5,365 bases of DNA from Sedimentibacter sp. (GTDB lineage: Bacteria > Bacillota > Clostridia > Tissierellales > Sedimentibacteraceae): NCBI GenBank assembly GCA_029256005.1, contig JAQSYS010000146.1, positions 1 through 5,365 of the forward strand. Reading direction: 5' to 3'. The notes below the pieces were generated by a model. That model ran no database searches and had not been told where the DNA came from. It saw only the letters and a list, made by a program, of their open reading frames with translations. The number at the start of each line of letters is the position of its first letter. Within the stretch, counting starts at the first letter, position 1. Made by a program: the position numbers and the translations under genes. Below, one piece after another: positions 1 to 5,365 of the stretch.

Positions 1-389
1 TAATTGTTGCTACAATAAGAGACAGGGATAAAGAAAACTTTAAGAGTGTTGCGTTAAAATTATACAAAATGGGATATAAGTTTGCGGCTACTGAAAATAC
101 CGCAAAGTTTTTACAAAATAACGGAATAGAAGCAGTAACGATTAATAAGGTAAGGGAATCTAAACCAAATATTACTGATTTACTTAAAAGCGGAAAAGTT
201 GGGTTTGTTGTTAATATCCCTACAAAAGCTAACGATTCAAGTACTGATGGATTTCGAATCAGACGATGTGCAATTGAAGCTAATATAAATGTGTTTACTT
301 CCTTAGATACAGTAAATGCCTTAGCAGATGTTATGGAATCATGTATATCAGAAAAGGATACAGATACTTACAATATCGGAACTGAATAA
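1..389 (+). CDS. carB: Carbamoyl-phosphate synthase large subunit, C-terminal fragment (MGS domain)
   Basis: The reading frame is open from the left edge (first full codon at position 3) and ends at TAA 387-389, giving the last 128 residues of a longer protein. CarB makes carbamoyl phosphate from bicarbonate, ammonia and ATP for pyrimidine and arginine synthesis in the cytoplasm. What is visible matches its C-terminal methylglyoxal-synthase-like regulatory domain: an opening strand followed by RDRDKE, then YKFAATENTAKFL, then NKVRESKPNITDLL, a VVNIPT strand, and DGFRIRRCAIE before the closing TSLDTVNAL helix. In the family this domain binds allosteric effectors such as UMP or ornithine; the catalytic ATP-grasp domains lie outside the window. 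The tail after the domain (about 16 residues, acidic) is not distinctive. No terminator hairpin is seen after the stop, so readthrough into the tRNA gene is possible. A stand-alone MGS protein is less likely, because the frame continues upstream and the DGF-IRR segment is typical of CarB. Confidence 0.88.
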   Translation, partial: IVATIRDRDKENFKSVALKLYKMGYKFAATENTAKFLQNNGIEAVTINKVRESKPNITDLLKSGKVGFVVNIPTKANDSSTDGFRIRRCAIEANINVFTSLDTVNALADVMESCISEKDTDTYNIGTE

Positions 390-396
390 ATTAGTC

Positions 397-425
397 TTGA
401 AAATATTTTGTTATTATGTTATCAT
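397..425 (+). promoter_or_regulatory. Predicted sigma-A type promoter for selC
   Basis: TTGAAA (397-402) and TATCAT (420-425) are separated by exactly 17 nt, each close to the consensus -35 and -10 boxes. Transcription would begin near 432, a few bases before the tRNA 5' end at 436. This would give the tRNA its own promoter independent of carB. The assignment rests on motif match and position only. Confidence 0.55.
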
Positions 426-435
426 TAATTCTGAT

Positions 436-532
436 GGGAATAGATAGGTGCTGGTGTGCCTCCTGGTCTTCAAAATCAGTCGCGGGGCGTTAATCCGTCC
501 TGGGTGGGTTCAATTCCCACATATTCCCGCCA
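436..532 (+). tRNA. selC: tRNA-Sec (selenocysteine tRNA), anticodon UCA
   Basis: This tRNA is charged with serine, converted to selenocysteinyl-tRNA by SelA, and delivered by SelB to UGA codons of selenoprotein mRNAs. The fold can be drawn by hand. The acceptor is 436-443 with 521-528: seven Watson-Crick pairs plus a G443-A521 mismatch at the eighth position. The D stem has 6 bp (446-451 with 456-461) and a 4-nt loop TGGT. The anticodon stem is 463-467 with 475-479, and the loop CTTCAAA puts anticodon TCA at 470-472. The long variable arm has 7 bp (483-489 with 496-502, two G-U pairs). The T stem is 504-508 with 516-520 and encloses TTCAATT. Discriminator G529 and the encoded CCA (530-532) close it. 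The 6-bp D stem, 8+5 acceptor/T layout and long extra arm separate it from suppressor or tRNA-Ser genes. No selA or selB is in the window. Confidence 0.96.
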
Positions 533-536
533 TTTT

Positions 537-542
537 AAGGAG
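537..542 (+). promoter_or_regulatory. Ribosome binding site fixing the stress-protein start
   Basis: AAGGAG lies 7 nt before ATG 550 and only 5 nt after the tRNA CCA end. It decides the start of the downstream gene: the longer in-frame reading from 448 would begin inside the tRNA. If the tRNA 3' end is cut after CCA, the released mRNA would have a leader of only 17 nt (533-549). Confidence 0.85.
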
Positions 543-549
543 AATAACG

Positions 550-918
550 ATGCATAGAAATGTATTGGTCTGTGTTACCCAGCAAAAAACATGTGAAAAA
601 CTCATTCGCCAAGGTGTTGAGTTAACAATGGAGCATCCGGGAAAGTTGTATGTATTACATGTAGTTAATGAAAATGACAAGCTATTAAACAACTTCAGCG
701 ATGGGGATGCATTAGAATATCTATTTGAGATCACAAAAGATGTTGGAGCAGAACTGACTGTTAAAAGATCGAAGGATGTTATTAAAACAGTTGTAGATTT
801 TGTAGAAGAAATGATGATTACTAATATCGTTTTAGGAAGCTCAAGAAGCAAGGATCCTGCCAATGATTTTGTAACAAAGTTGCAGAAAAAACTCCCGGAT
901 AGGGAATTTGTGCTGTAA
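550..918 (+). CDS. Universal stress protein-like (UspA/KdpD-type) small protein
   Basis: A 122-residue cytoplasmic protein with the alpha/beta pattern of the Usp superfamily. Strand 1 is NVLVCVT (4-10), followed by a helix with CEKLIRQGVEL and then strand 2 KLYVLHVVN (32-40). The middle helix carries LEYLFEITKDVGAEL, and a helix with VVDFVEEMM precedes strand 4 TNIVLGSS (91-98). This resembles the Usp-like module of KdpD sensors (VCV start, LYVLHV, IVLG). The usual ATP-binding G-x2-G-x9-G-S/T run after strand 4 is not present, since SSRSKDPANDF replaces it, so nucleotide binding is doubtful. Family members are stress- or starvation-linked binding proteins; the role of this one cannot be read from sequence. 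Start ATG 550 is set by AAGGAG at 537-542. It follows tRNA-Sec with no terminator or promoter between and is followed 1 nt later by the DUF1232-like gene, so the three are probably co-transcribed. Confidence 0.82.
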   Translation: MHRNVLVCVTQQKTCEKLIRQGVELTMEHPGKLYVLHVVNENDKLLNNFSDGDALEYLFEITKDVGAELTVKRSKDVIKTVVDFVEEMMITNIVLGSSRSKDPANDFVTKLQKKLPDREFVL

Positions 919-919
919 T

Positions 920-1210
920 ATGATGAGGTTTTTATTAATATTCAAGTTCTTGTTTGATAAAGACATACCACTTAAGGAAAAATGGTGGATCATACTGCCT
1001 TTGATTTATATTTTAAGTCCAGTAGATTTAATTCCTGCCCCTATTTTGGGATTCAGCCTCGTTGATGATGCTGTAATGCTTTTTTATCTTTACAGTATTG
1101 TAATTGGTAAAACGGATAAATTCTATGGCAGAAATCATAAAAAGAAACAAGAAAAAGAAGAAAATATTATTGAAAATGTAGAATATGAAATTGATAAGGA
1201 TGAACAATAG
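920..1210 (+). CDS. DUF1232 / YkvA-like small membrane protein
   Basis: A 96-residue protein carrying the DUF1232 core: a hydrophobic helix WWIILPLIYIL (about 22-32), then SPVDLIPAPILGFSLVDDAVM (33-53, shown here as the YkvA-type SP-DLIP and DDA motifs), then the hydrophobic LFYLYSIVIG (54-63). The C-terminal third (68-96) is Lys/Glu-rich and probably cytoplasmic. Known family members are small membrane proteins of unknown function. I chose ATG 920, one nt after the upstream TAA (916-918); ATG 923 is equally possible. No good Shine-Dalgarno precedes either (AGGGA at 901-905 is too far), so translation is probably coupled to the stress-protein gene. An in-frame TTG at 908 would overlap the upstream gene and is less likely. 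The stop codon TAG lies inside the terminator hairpin. Confidence 0.8.
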   Translation: MMRFLLIFKFLFDKDIPLKEKWWIILPLIYILSPVDLIPAPILGFSLVDDAVMLFYLYSIVIGKTDKFYGRNHKKKQEKEENIIENVEYEIDKDEQ

Positions 1211-1226
1211 TTCATCCTTATTTTTA
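1194..1226 (+). terminator. Intrinsic terminator after the DUF1232 gene
   Basis: A perfect 12-bp stem (1194-1205 with 1210-1221) encloses loop AATA (1206-1209) and runs into a T-rich tract (ATTTTTATT from 1220). The 5' arm is coding sequence for the last residues and the stop codon TAG (1208-1210) spans loop and stem. It should end the selC-stress protein-DUF1232 transcript. Confidence 0.88.
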
Positions 1227-1311
1227 TTGATAATAATTAAATTGATCTTTATGAAAACTCTTGCTAAAAAAGTATCAAAATATTAAAAAAATATTAAAAA
1301 TATCTTTCATT

Positions 1312-1338
1312 TTGTCGAAATTATTGATAATATATAAT
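1312..1338 (+). promoter_or_regulatory. Possible promoter of the pseudokinase-like gene
   Basis: A perfect TATAAT lies at 1333-1338, about 30 nt before the start codon. The -35 box is weak: TTGTCG at 1312-1317 matches 4 of 6 bases but with only 15 nt spacing. Upstream, 1276-1303 is a tract of A runs and two copies of AATATTAAAAA, which could act as an UP-like element. A promoter is expected here because a strong terminator ends the previous unit, but its exact position is uncertain. Confidence 0.4.
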
Positions 1339-1354
1339 TGTATTGTATTAATAT

Positions 1355-1361
1355 AAGGAGG
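1355..1361 (+). promoter_or_regulatory. Strong ribosome binding site, decides start at 1368
   Basis: AAGGAGG lies 6 nt before ATG 1368. The reading frame is open further upstream to a TTG at 1338, but that start would place this near-perfect Shine-Dalgarno inside the coding region, so ATG 1368 is preferred. Confidence 0.88.
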
Positions 1362-1367
1362 CGGCCT

Positions 1368-2864
1368 ATGAATAATAATTATAAAATTATCCGCACTATT
1401 TTTGAAAATGTATTCCAAAGGGTTTTGGAATGCAAGGATAATGATTCTGGTGACATATTTTACAGCAATATAATAACAAGCCAAAAGGTTATTAATCTCA
1501 TAAACTTAGATGAATTGAAGAAGATTTCTTCTAATATTTTGGAATGCTATAATACGGAAGACCGCATATACATATATACAAAGCCATTAAAATCTGACTA
1601 CAAGGGATTAAGAGAAAATATATCTAACAGCCTGACATTAAAACAGCAGTTTAAACTGTCAGAAAGTGTTATCGATCTTGCCCAGAATGTTTTTAATATG
1701 ACAGATGTTGTTCAACAGAAAATTCTTGATATAGACAGACTGTATTTTGATGGCGACAACAAGGTTATTGTAGACTGCAACCTTATATTCGAACAGGAAT
1801 ATGATATAGCAGACAATGAAACATTTAAAAGACTTGGAAATATGATTCATTTTATATTTTCCGGAACTGAGATAATTGATTATAATATTTCTGACTTAAT
1901 ACCACCTGATATTTTAAAATTAATTGTTAGATGCCTAACTAGAGAATATATATTTCCAAACGATGTTTTAGAAGAAATGAAAAATTCTCCTATTTATGGA
2001 ATGATATTTGATGTTGTCAGCACTGAACGGGTAAAACAGGGTGATAAAACTACAGAAAGAAAAATACAAGAACATCATAATGAACAGACAGAAACAAAAG
2101 AAATTTTCAATGAAGCAGCTGTAGACATACATCCAGACGATGATTCTCCGGTTTTTGATATTTTTGTAAATGATAACAATCCAATAAAGTCAAGTCAGCT
2201 AAAAAATTTTTTCAAGAAAAAGGAAATTACTAGAGCGGTCGTTTCAATTTTAATTGTTGTGATTGTGTTATTAATTGGAAATAAAATTATTAAGAAATTT
2301 GGTAGTAAACCAGCTGATTCAAACAATATACAAAACAATCCTCAAAATGAAAATCCTGAACAACTGCCTAATTCTGAAAATCCAACTGGAGAAGCTGAAG
2401 CACCGCAGTCTGAAATAACAGATTCAACAGAAATGTATTTTAATGATGCTCTTCTAAACAATATCGGATATACAGGCAATAAGGCAACAACAGACAATAA
2501 TATTTATGTTGAAGGCAAAAACTCATTGATTGTGGCCAATGATTCTGATGGTACATATAAAGCATTGTTTGCAGCAGTAGATTTTAAGAATGAAAAATTC
2601 AGCTACATGCTAAAAAAACAAATTGGCATAGCTGCTAAAATGAAATCTGAAAAAGATCTGATGGCTCAAATTGTTCTTGAGGCATTTAAAAATGGCTCTT
2701 TGACATCAAATTTTCATACATCAGTTCAAATCTACGATGATATGTGGTCTCAATTCACAGTACCAATCAATGTAACAGATGCAGATTCACTTAATATTTA
2801 CATACAATATGAAGGAAAAAATAAGGTGTGGATAGATTCAATATTTATTGATGAAATCAAATAG
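1368..2864 (+). CDS. Membrane protein: pseudokinase-like cytoplasmic domain, one TM helix, extracytoplasmic jelly-roll-like domain
   Basis: 498 residues, not recognised as a named gene. Residues 10-210 follow the order of a protein kinase fold. An N-lobe-like part has FQRVLECKDNDSGDIFYSNIIT, an SSNILECYNTEDRIYIYTKPL hinge-like strand (54-74), a helix, then DIDRLYFDGDNKVIVDCNL (121-139) where kinases have the catalytic loop and DFG, then LGNMIHFIFSG and LKLIVRCLTRE (C-lobe helices). The VAIK lysine and the HRD aspartate appear absent and DFG reads DCN, so activity is unlikely. A polar segment (218-287) leads to a TM helix at about 289-306, flanked by basic residues, which puts the N-terminus inside. 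An Asn/Pro/Glu-rich linker (312-352) precedes a beta-rich domain (353-498) with GKNSLIVAN, YDDMWSQFTVPI and a KVWIDSIFIDEI ending, typical of CBM4/9-like jelly rolls. The topology recalls EssB-type pseudokinases, but no type VII genes are nearby. It is probably monocistronic. The domain calls are by eye. Confidence 0.75.
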   Translation: MNNNYKIIRTIFENVFQRVLECKDNDSGDIFYSNIITSQKVINLINLDELKKISSNILECYNTEDRIYIYTKPLKSDYKGLRENISNSLTLKQQFKLSESVIDLAQNVFNMTDVVQQKILDIDRLYFDGDNKVIVDCNLIFEQEYDIADNETFKRLGNMIHFIFSGTEIIDYNISDLIPPDILKLIVRCLTREYIFPNDVLEEMKNSPIYGMIFDVVSTERVKQGDKTTERKIQEHHNEQTETKEIFNEAAVDIHPDDDSPVFDIFVNDNNPIKSSQLKNFFKKKEITRAVVSILIVVIVLLIGNKIIKKFGSKPADSNNIQNNPQNENPEQLPNSENPTGEAEAPQSEITDSTEMYFNDALLNNIGYTGNKATTDNNIYVEGKNSLIVANDSDGTYKALFAAVDFKNEKFSYMLKKQIGIAAKMKSEKDLMAQIVLEAFKNGSLTSNFHTSVQIYDDMWSQFTVPINVTDADSLNIYIQYEGKNKVWIDSIFIDEIK

Positions 2865-2923
2865 AATAATTTAGGGATGGTTTTGTCAGATTTATTAACA
2901 AATACCATCCCTAAAAAATTATT
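2865..2923. terminator. Long imperfect hairpin after the pseudokinase-like gene, possible terminator
   Basis: Nested complementary arms: 2865-2869 with 2919-2923, 2870-2881 with 2904-2915, and 2882-2886 with 2898-2902. Bulges are AAA (2916-2918) and T2903, and the apical loop is 2887-2897. That makes 22 bp in total, directly after the TAG stop. It is placed like a transcription terminator, but no T tract follows on either strand, so termination is inferred from position. It could instead protect the mRNA 3' end or be a small palindromic repeat. Confidence 0.5.
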
Positions 2924-2994
2924 GAAAAATAATACAAATATTAGAACTTTTTTATTCTTATTTACGTCTAAAGATATGGATTGTTCTATTTGAA

Positions 2995-2998
2995 GAGG
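2995..2998 (+). promoter_or_regulatory. Ribosome binding site of the ABC ATPase gene
   Basis: GAGG within AAGAGGTG lies 6 nt before ATG 3005. It supports this start over the in-frame TTG at 2981 and over ATG 3020. In the AT-rich leader 2924-2994 I see no convincing -35/-10 pair, although a promoter is expected here because the hairpin and the change of gene type suggest a new transcription unit. Confidence 0.65.
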
Positions 2999-3004
2999 TG
3001 TTAT

Positions 3005-3706
3005 ATGGAAATCATAAAAATGGAGAGTATCTCCAAGCTTTACAAATCTGGTCAAATTCAGGTTGAAGCATTAAAAAATGTGTCTTTTACAATAAAAGAG
3101 AAGGAATTCGTATCAATTATGGGGCCCTCTGGTTCGGGTAAATCCACTCTGCTAAATGTTATAGGGTGTTTGGATCAAGCAACAAGCGGTACATATGAGC
3201 TATCTGGTACATTGGTTGATAAATTAAGCGATTCCAAGATGTCAGAAGTTAGAAATTTATTTATAGGCTTTGTATTTCAAAATTTTCATTTATTGCCTAG
3301 AATGAATGCATTAAAAAATGTTGAGATACCTCTTATTTATAGGGGAATGAATGCCAAGATGAGGCGTGAGCTTGCAGAAATTGCATTGGAGCAAGTAGGA
3401 TTAAAGGACAGAATGCATCATCTTCCTTCGCAAATGTCTGGAGGCCAGCAGCAAAGAGTTGCAATCGCTAGGGCACTGGTTGGCAATCCTTCAATTATTC
3501 TAGCGGATGAACCTACGGGAGCTCTTGATACAAAGACCGGAGATTTAATAATGGAATTATTTATTGATTTAAATCAAAAAAAGTCTATGACAATTGTACA
3601 AGTAACACATGAAGAAGAAATAGCAGAATATGGTAGCAGAATTATCAGATTATTAGATGGAGAAATTGTATCAGATGAAAGCAGTGGAGGTAAGGTAAAT
3701 GTATAA
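3005..3706 (+). CDS. ABC transporter ATP-binding protein, MacB/LolD/YknY type
   Basis: A 233-residue cytoplasmic ATPase that would power an exporter by binding and hydrolysing ATP as a dimer attached to its permease. All nucleotide-binding elements are intact: Walker [10 protein letters not shown] (40-48), Q-loop glutamine in FVFQN (Q92), signature [15 protein letters not shown] (144-158), Walker B IILADEP with catalytic E169 (164-170), D-loop ALD (173-175) and switch histidine H202 in VTHEEE. The opening ([18 protein letters not shown]) and the [21 protein letters not shown] and [14 protein letters not shown] segments are typical of the MacB/LolD/FtsE branch. That branch pairs with four-TM FtsX-like permeases and, in Gram-positives, with an adaptor as in YknXYZ. 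Length is normal for the family. It overlaps the adaptor gene by 8 nt, so the two are translationally coupled. The substrate cannot be told from the ATPase; peptides, lipids or drugs are all possible. Confidence 0.95.
   Translation: MEIIKMESISKLYKSGQIQVEALKNVSFTIKEKEFVSIMGPSGSGKSTLLNVIGCLDQATSGTYELSGTLVDKLSDSKMSEVRNLFIGFVFQNFHLLPRMNALKNVEIPLIYRGMNAKMRRELAEIALEQVGLKDRMHHLPSQMSGGQQQRVAIARALVGNPSIILADEPTGALDTKTGDLIMELFIDLNQKKSMTIVQVTHEEEIAEYGSRIIRLLDGEIVSDESSGGKVNV
3686..3691 (+). promoter_or_regulatory. Ribosome binding site of the adaptor gene, inside the ATPase gene
   Basis: GGAGGT lies within the last codons of the ATPase gene, 7 nt before ATG 3699. It supports the overlapping start and coupled translation of the two transporter genes. 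Confidence 0.85.
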
Positions 3707-5365
3707 AAAAGTAATTTCAATAGTAGTAGTTATAGCAATAGTATTTGCAGGCGGTTATTTAACAGCAAAGCAGTTAGTTCCAGATGCTTCTCAAGTTTCA
3801 ACAGGACCAAGATTTTCAACAAAATTGGTTGAAAAAGGAGACATTGTACAAGGTGTTAATATTTCAGGACAGTTAAATGGAAACTGGGGTGGTTCAATAA
3901 CTGCACCAAAACCAGAAGCAGGAATTACTGATAAAGATATTATTTATACTGTTGAAGAAGTGTTTGTTGAGCCAAACCAAATGATAAAAAAAGGTGATAA
4001 TTTGGTTCGACTTTCAGCTAATAATTTAGGAGAAATTTTAGAAGATTTAACTGAAAGCATACAGGATAAACAAGAGCAAATCCAAGACAAGAACGAAGAA
4101 GTTGAAAGTAAAGTTGATGATCTACAAGGATTGCTGAATAAAGATATAACTGATATAAGTCAGATAAATCCATATGAAGGAATAGTTTTCTCTGCCCCAA
4201 TAAGAGGTAGGCTTACCGAGTTAAATGTGGAAGAAGGAGAAAGAGTAGAAAATTACAATATTGCGACCATAGTAGATGACAGCAAAGTCAAAATATCATT
4301 TAAAGTTAATACTTACGAATATTCTAGTTTAAAGGTAGGACAAAAGGTAGTCATGCAATACAGAAGAGTAGTTGATGATAAGGGCGGATCACAGACTGCA
4401 TTTGATGGTTTTTATGCAGGAACTATCAAAAAATTAAATTCTAATGCAGTTCCAAACTCTGATGGTATAACTTATGTTCACACTGGAGTTATAGAAGGAG
4501 ACAATCCCGGACTTGTACAGCCAGGAATGGTTACAGGTATTTATACAGAATTTAATGGTATGCCAGGAACAGCATTTTCTTACAATGGTAAGGTAGAATC
4601 ATTTGTCAACGAAAAGAAGGTTTCCTATGATAGATTCTCCGGAGGAGACGATGCAAACATAATTGCAACTGAAGTATTTGTAGCTACAAATGAATTCGTA
4701 GAAGAAGGAGACATAATAGCAAGAATAGCAGGTAGTGATGTTACTAAAATGATTGAGCAAGATGTGGATGCAGTCTTGAAAATTTATGATGATATAGAAA
4801 CATTAAATAAGGATATTGAAGACATTTATAAAAAAATTGATAAGGTTTCTGAATTAACAACAAAAATGATGGTAACTGCTCCTTCAGACGGAATGGTTTC
4901 ATATGTTATGTACAATGTCGGAGATACAATTACTGCTAACTCAAGTAGTGACCAGTGGTCATTGCAACTAATGGATATGTATAATACTGATGAAATGTCC
5001 ATTAACACAACAGTGAGTGACCTAGATGTATTATATATTAGACAGGATGCTCCTGTAACAGTAACTGTGGATGCACTTCCTGGAGAAGAGTTTGCTGGTT
5101 CAGTATTGAGACTTGATCAATATACAGATCGAGACGGCAAGACTGTATATAATGTTCAAATTAAGGTTGAAGGAAGAGAAGGATTAAGACCTGGCATGAA
5201 TACAAACTGCTTTGTTAATTCTGGAGAATCTAATGATACTCTGTTAGTTCCTATAGAAGCTGTATTTGAAGAAAATGGTAAGCAAAAGGTTGAAATTTTA
5301 AATGAAGCAGGAGAAGCTGTAGCAATTGATATAGAAGTTGGGTTAATGAACGATATGTTCGTTGA
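3699..5365 (+). CDS. ABC exporter membrane fusion protein (HlyD/MacA/YknX-like) with duplicated adaptor unit, 3' end outside window
   Basis: Open from ATG 3699 to the right edge, 555 residues so far. An N-terminal TM anchor (about 4-24, after MYKK) would hold it outside the membrane, where it links to the permease and guides substrate. Unit 1 has a lipoyl half (about 46-107, EEVFVEPNQMIKKGDNLVRL), a short coiled coil (108-150, Gln/Glu/Lys-rich), a second lipoyl half (160-192, SAPIRGRLTELNVEEGERV) and a beta-barrel (about 197-283, ending LVQPGMVTGIY). Unit 2 repeats this order: lipoyl half 294-345 (TEVFVATNEFVEEGDIIARI), coiled coil 346-388, lipoyl half 390-427 (APSDGMVSYVMYNVGDTI), barrel 431-507 ending LRPGMNTNCFV. 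A membrane-proximal part then starts with LLVPIEAVFEENGKQKVEI. Family members usually have one such unit in about 350-450 residues. The short hairpins fit a Gram-positive with no outer-membrane partner. The permease gene is expected downstream. Confidence 0.88.
   Translation, partial: MYKKVISIVVVIAIVFAGGYLTAKQLVPDASQVSTGPRFSTKLVEKGDIVQGVNISGQLNGNWGGSITAPKPEAGITDKDIIYTVEEVFVEPNQMIKKGDNLVRLSANNLGEILEDLTESIQDKQEQIQDKNEEVESKVDDLQGLLNKDITDISQINPYEGIVFSAPIRGRLTELNVEEGERVENYNIATIVDDSKVKISFKVNTYEYSSLKVGQKVVMQYRRVVDDKGGSQTAFDGFYAGTIKKLNSNAVPNSDGITYVHTGVIEGDNPGLVQPGMVTGIYTEFNGMPGTAFSYNGKVESFVNEKKVSYDRFSGGDDANIIATEVFVATNEFVEEGDIIARIAGSDVTKMIEQDVDAVLKIYDDIETLNKDIEDIYKKIDKVSELTTKMMVTAPSDGMVSYVMYNVGDTITANSSSDQWSLQLMDMYNTDEMSINTTVSDLDVLYIRQDAPVTVTVDALPGEEFAGSVLRLDQYTDRDGKTVYNVQIKVEGREGLRPGMNTNCFVNSGESNDTLLVPIEAVFEENGKQKVEILNEAGEAVAIDIEVGLMNDMFV

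Noticed and set aside
448..549. In-frame upstream extension of the stress-protein reading frame
   Set aside because: It translates the tRNA-Sec gene; the RBS at 537-542 and the Usp-like N-terminus place the start at 550.
510..863. 117-codon reading frame on the minus strand
   Set aside because: It is antisense to the stress-protein gene and tRNA, has no RBS and no recognisable motif; a shadow frame.
908..919. TTG start for the DUF1232-like protein
   Set aside because: It would overlap the upstream gene and add residues with no family support; ATG 920/923 fits better.
1276..1303. Direct repeat of AATATTAAAAA as a repeat array
   Set aside because: Only two short copies within a low-complexity A/T tract; no spacers or further units, so neither a CRISPR nor an iteron array.
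1338..1367. TTG start for the pseudokinase-like protein
   Set aside because: The added residues encode the Shine-Dalgarno itself, and the TTG overlaps the TATAAT box.
2940..2990. TAGAAC / GTTCTA inverted pair upstream of the ABC operon as an operator
   Set aside because: Only 6 bp, 35 nt apart, and not extended; expected by chance in AT-rich sequence.
4018..5008. Two 60-codon minus-strand frames inside the adaptor gene
   Set aside because: They lie antisense to a clear HlyD-like coding frame and show no RBS or protein signature.

Overview
This AT-rich window looks like the chromosome of an anaerobic low-GC Firmicute (Clostridia). The grounds are purine-rich ribosome binding sites (AAGGAG, AAGGAGG, GGAGG), A/T-ending codons throughout, a selenocysteine tRNA, and a Gram-positive style ABC exporter with a membrane-anchored adaptor. 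A Tissierellales/Sedimentibacter-type organism would fit, but that is a guess from overall character. All genes lie on the + strand.

Region 1 (1-532): the 3' end of a carbamoyl-phosphate synthase large subunit gene (carB), reduced here to its allosteric MGS domain. It is followed by a good sigma-A type promoter and a complete tRNA-Sec gene (selC, anticodon UCA, CCA encoded). The tRNA shows the 6-bp D stem and long variable arm that mark this class. No selA or selB and no in-frame Sec codon is visible.

Region 2 (533-1226): two small genes with no visible promoter of their own. One is a universal-stress-protein-like protein whose ribosome binding site begins 5 nt after the tRNA CCA end. The other is a DUF1232/YkvA-like small membrane protein starting 1 nt after the first gene's stop. 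A strong intrinsic terminator overlapping the second stop codon closes the unit. selC, the stress protein and the DUF1232 gene therefore look like one tRNA-mRNA transcription unit.

Region 3 (1227-2923): a single 498-residue membrane protein with its own AT-rich promoter region and strong RBS. Its layout is an N-terminal cytoplasmic domain that reads like a degenerate protein kinase, one transmembrane helix, an Asn/Pro/Glu-rich linker and an extracytoplasmic jelly-roll-like domain. A long imperfect hairpin follows it.

Region 4 (2924-5365): the start of an ABC exporter operon. A MacB/LolD-type ATPase with all nucleotide-binding motifs overlaps by 8 nt a membrane fusion protein that runs off the window. 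The adaptor carries two consecutive lipoyl/coiled-coil/beta-barrel units instead of the usual one. The permease (FtsX/MacB-like) is expected just beyond the right edge.

The most unusual items are the selC-stress protein dicistronic arrangement, the pseudokinase-like membrane protein and the duplicated adaptor.
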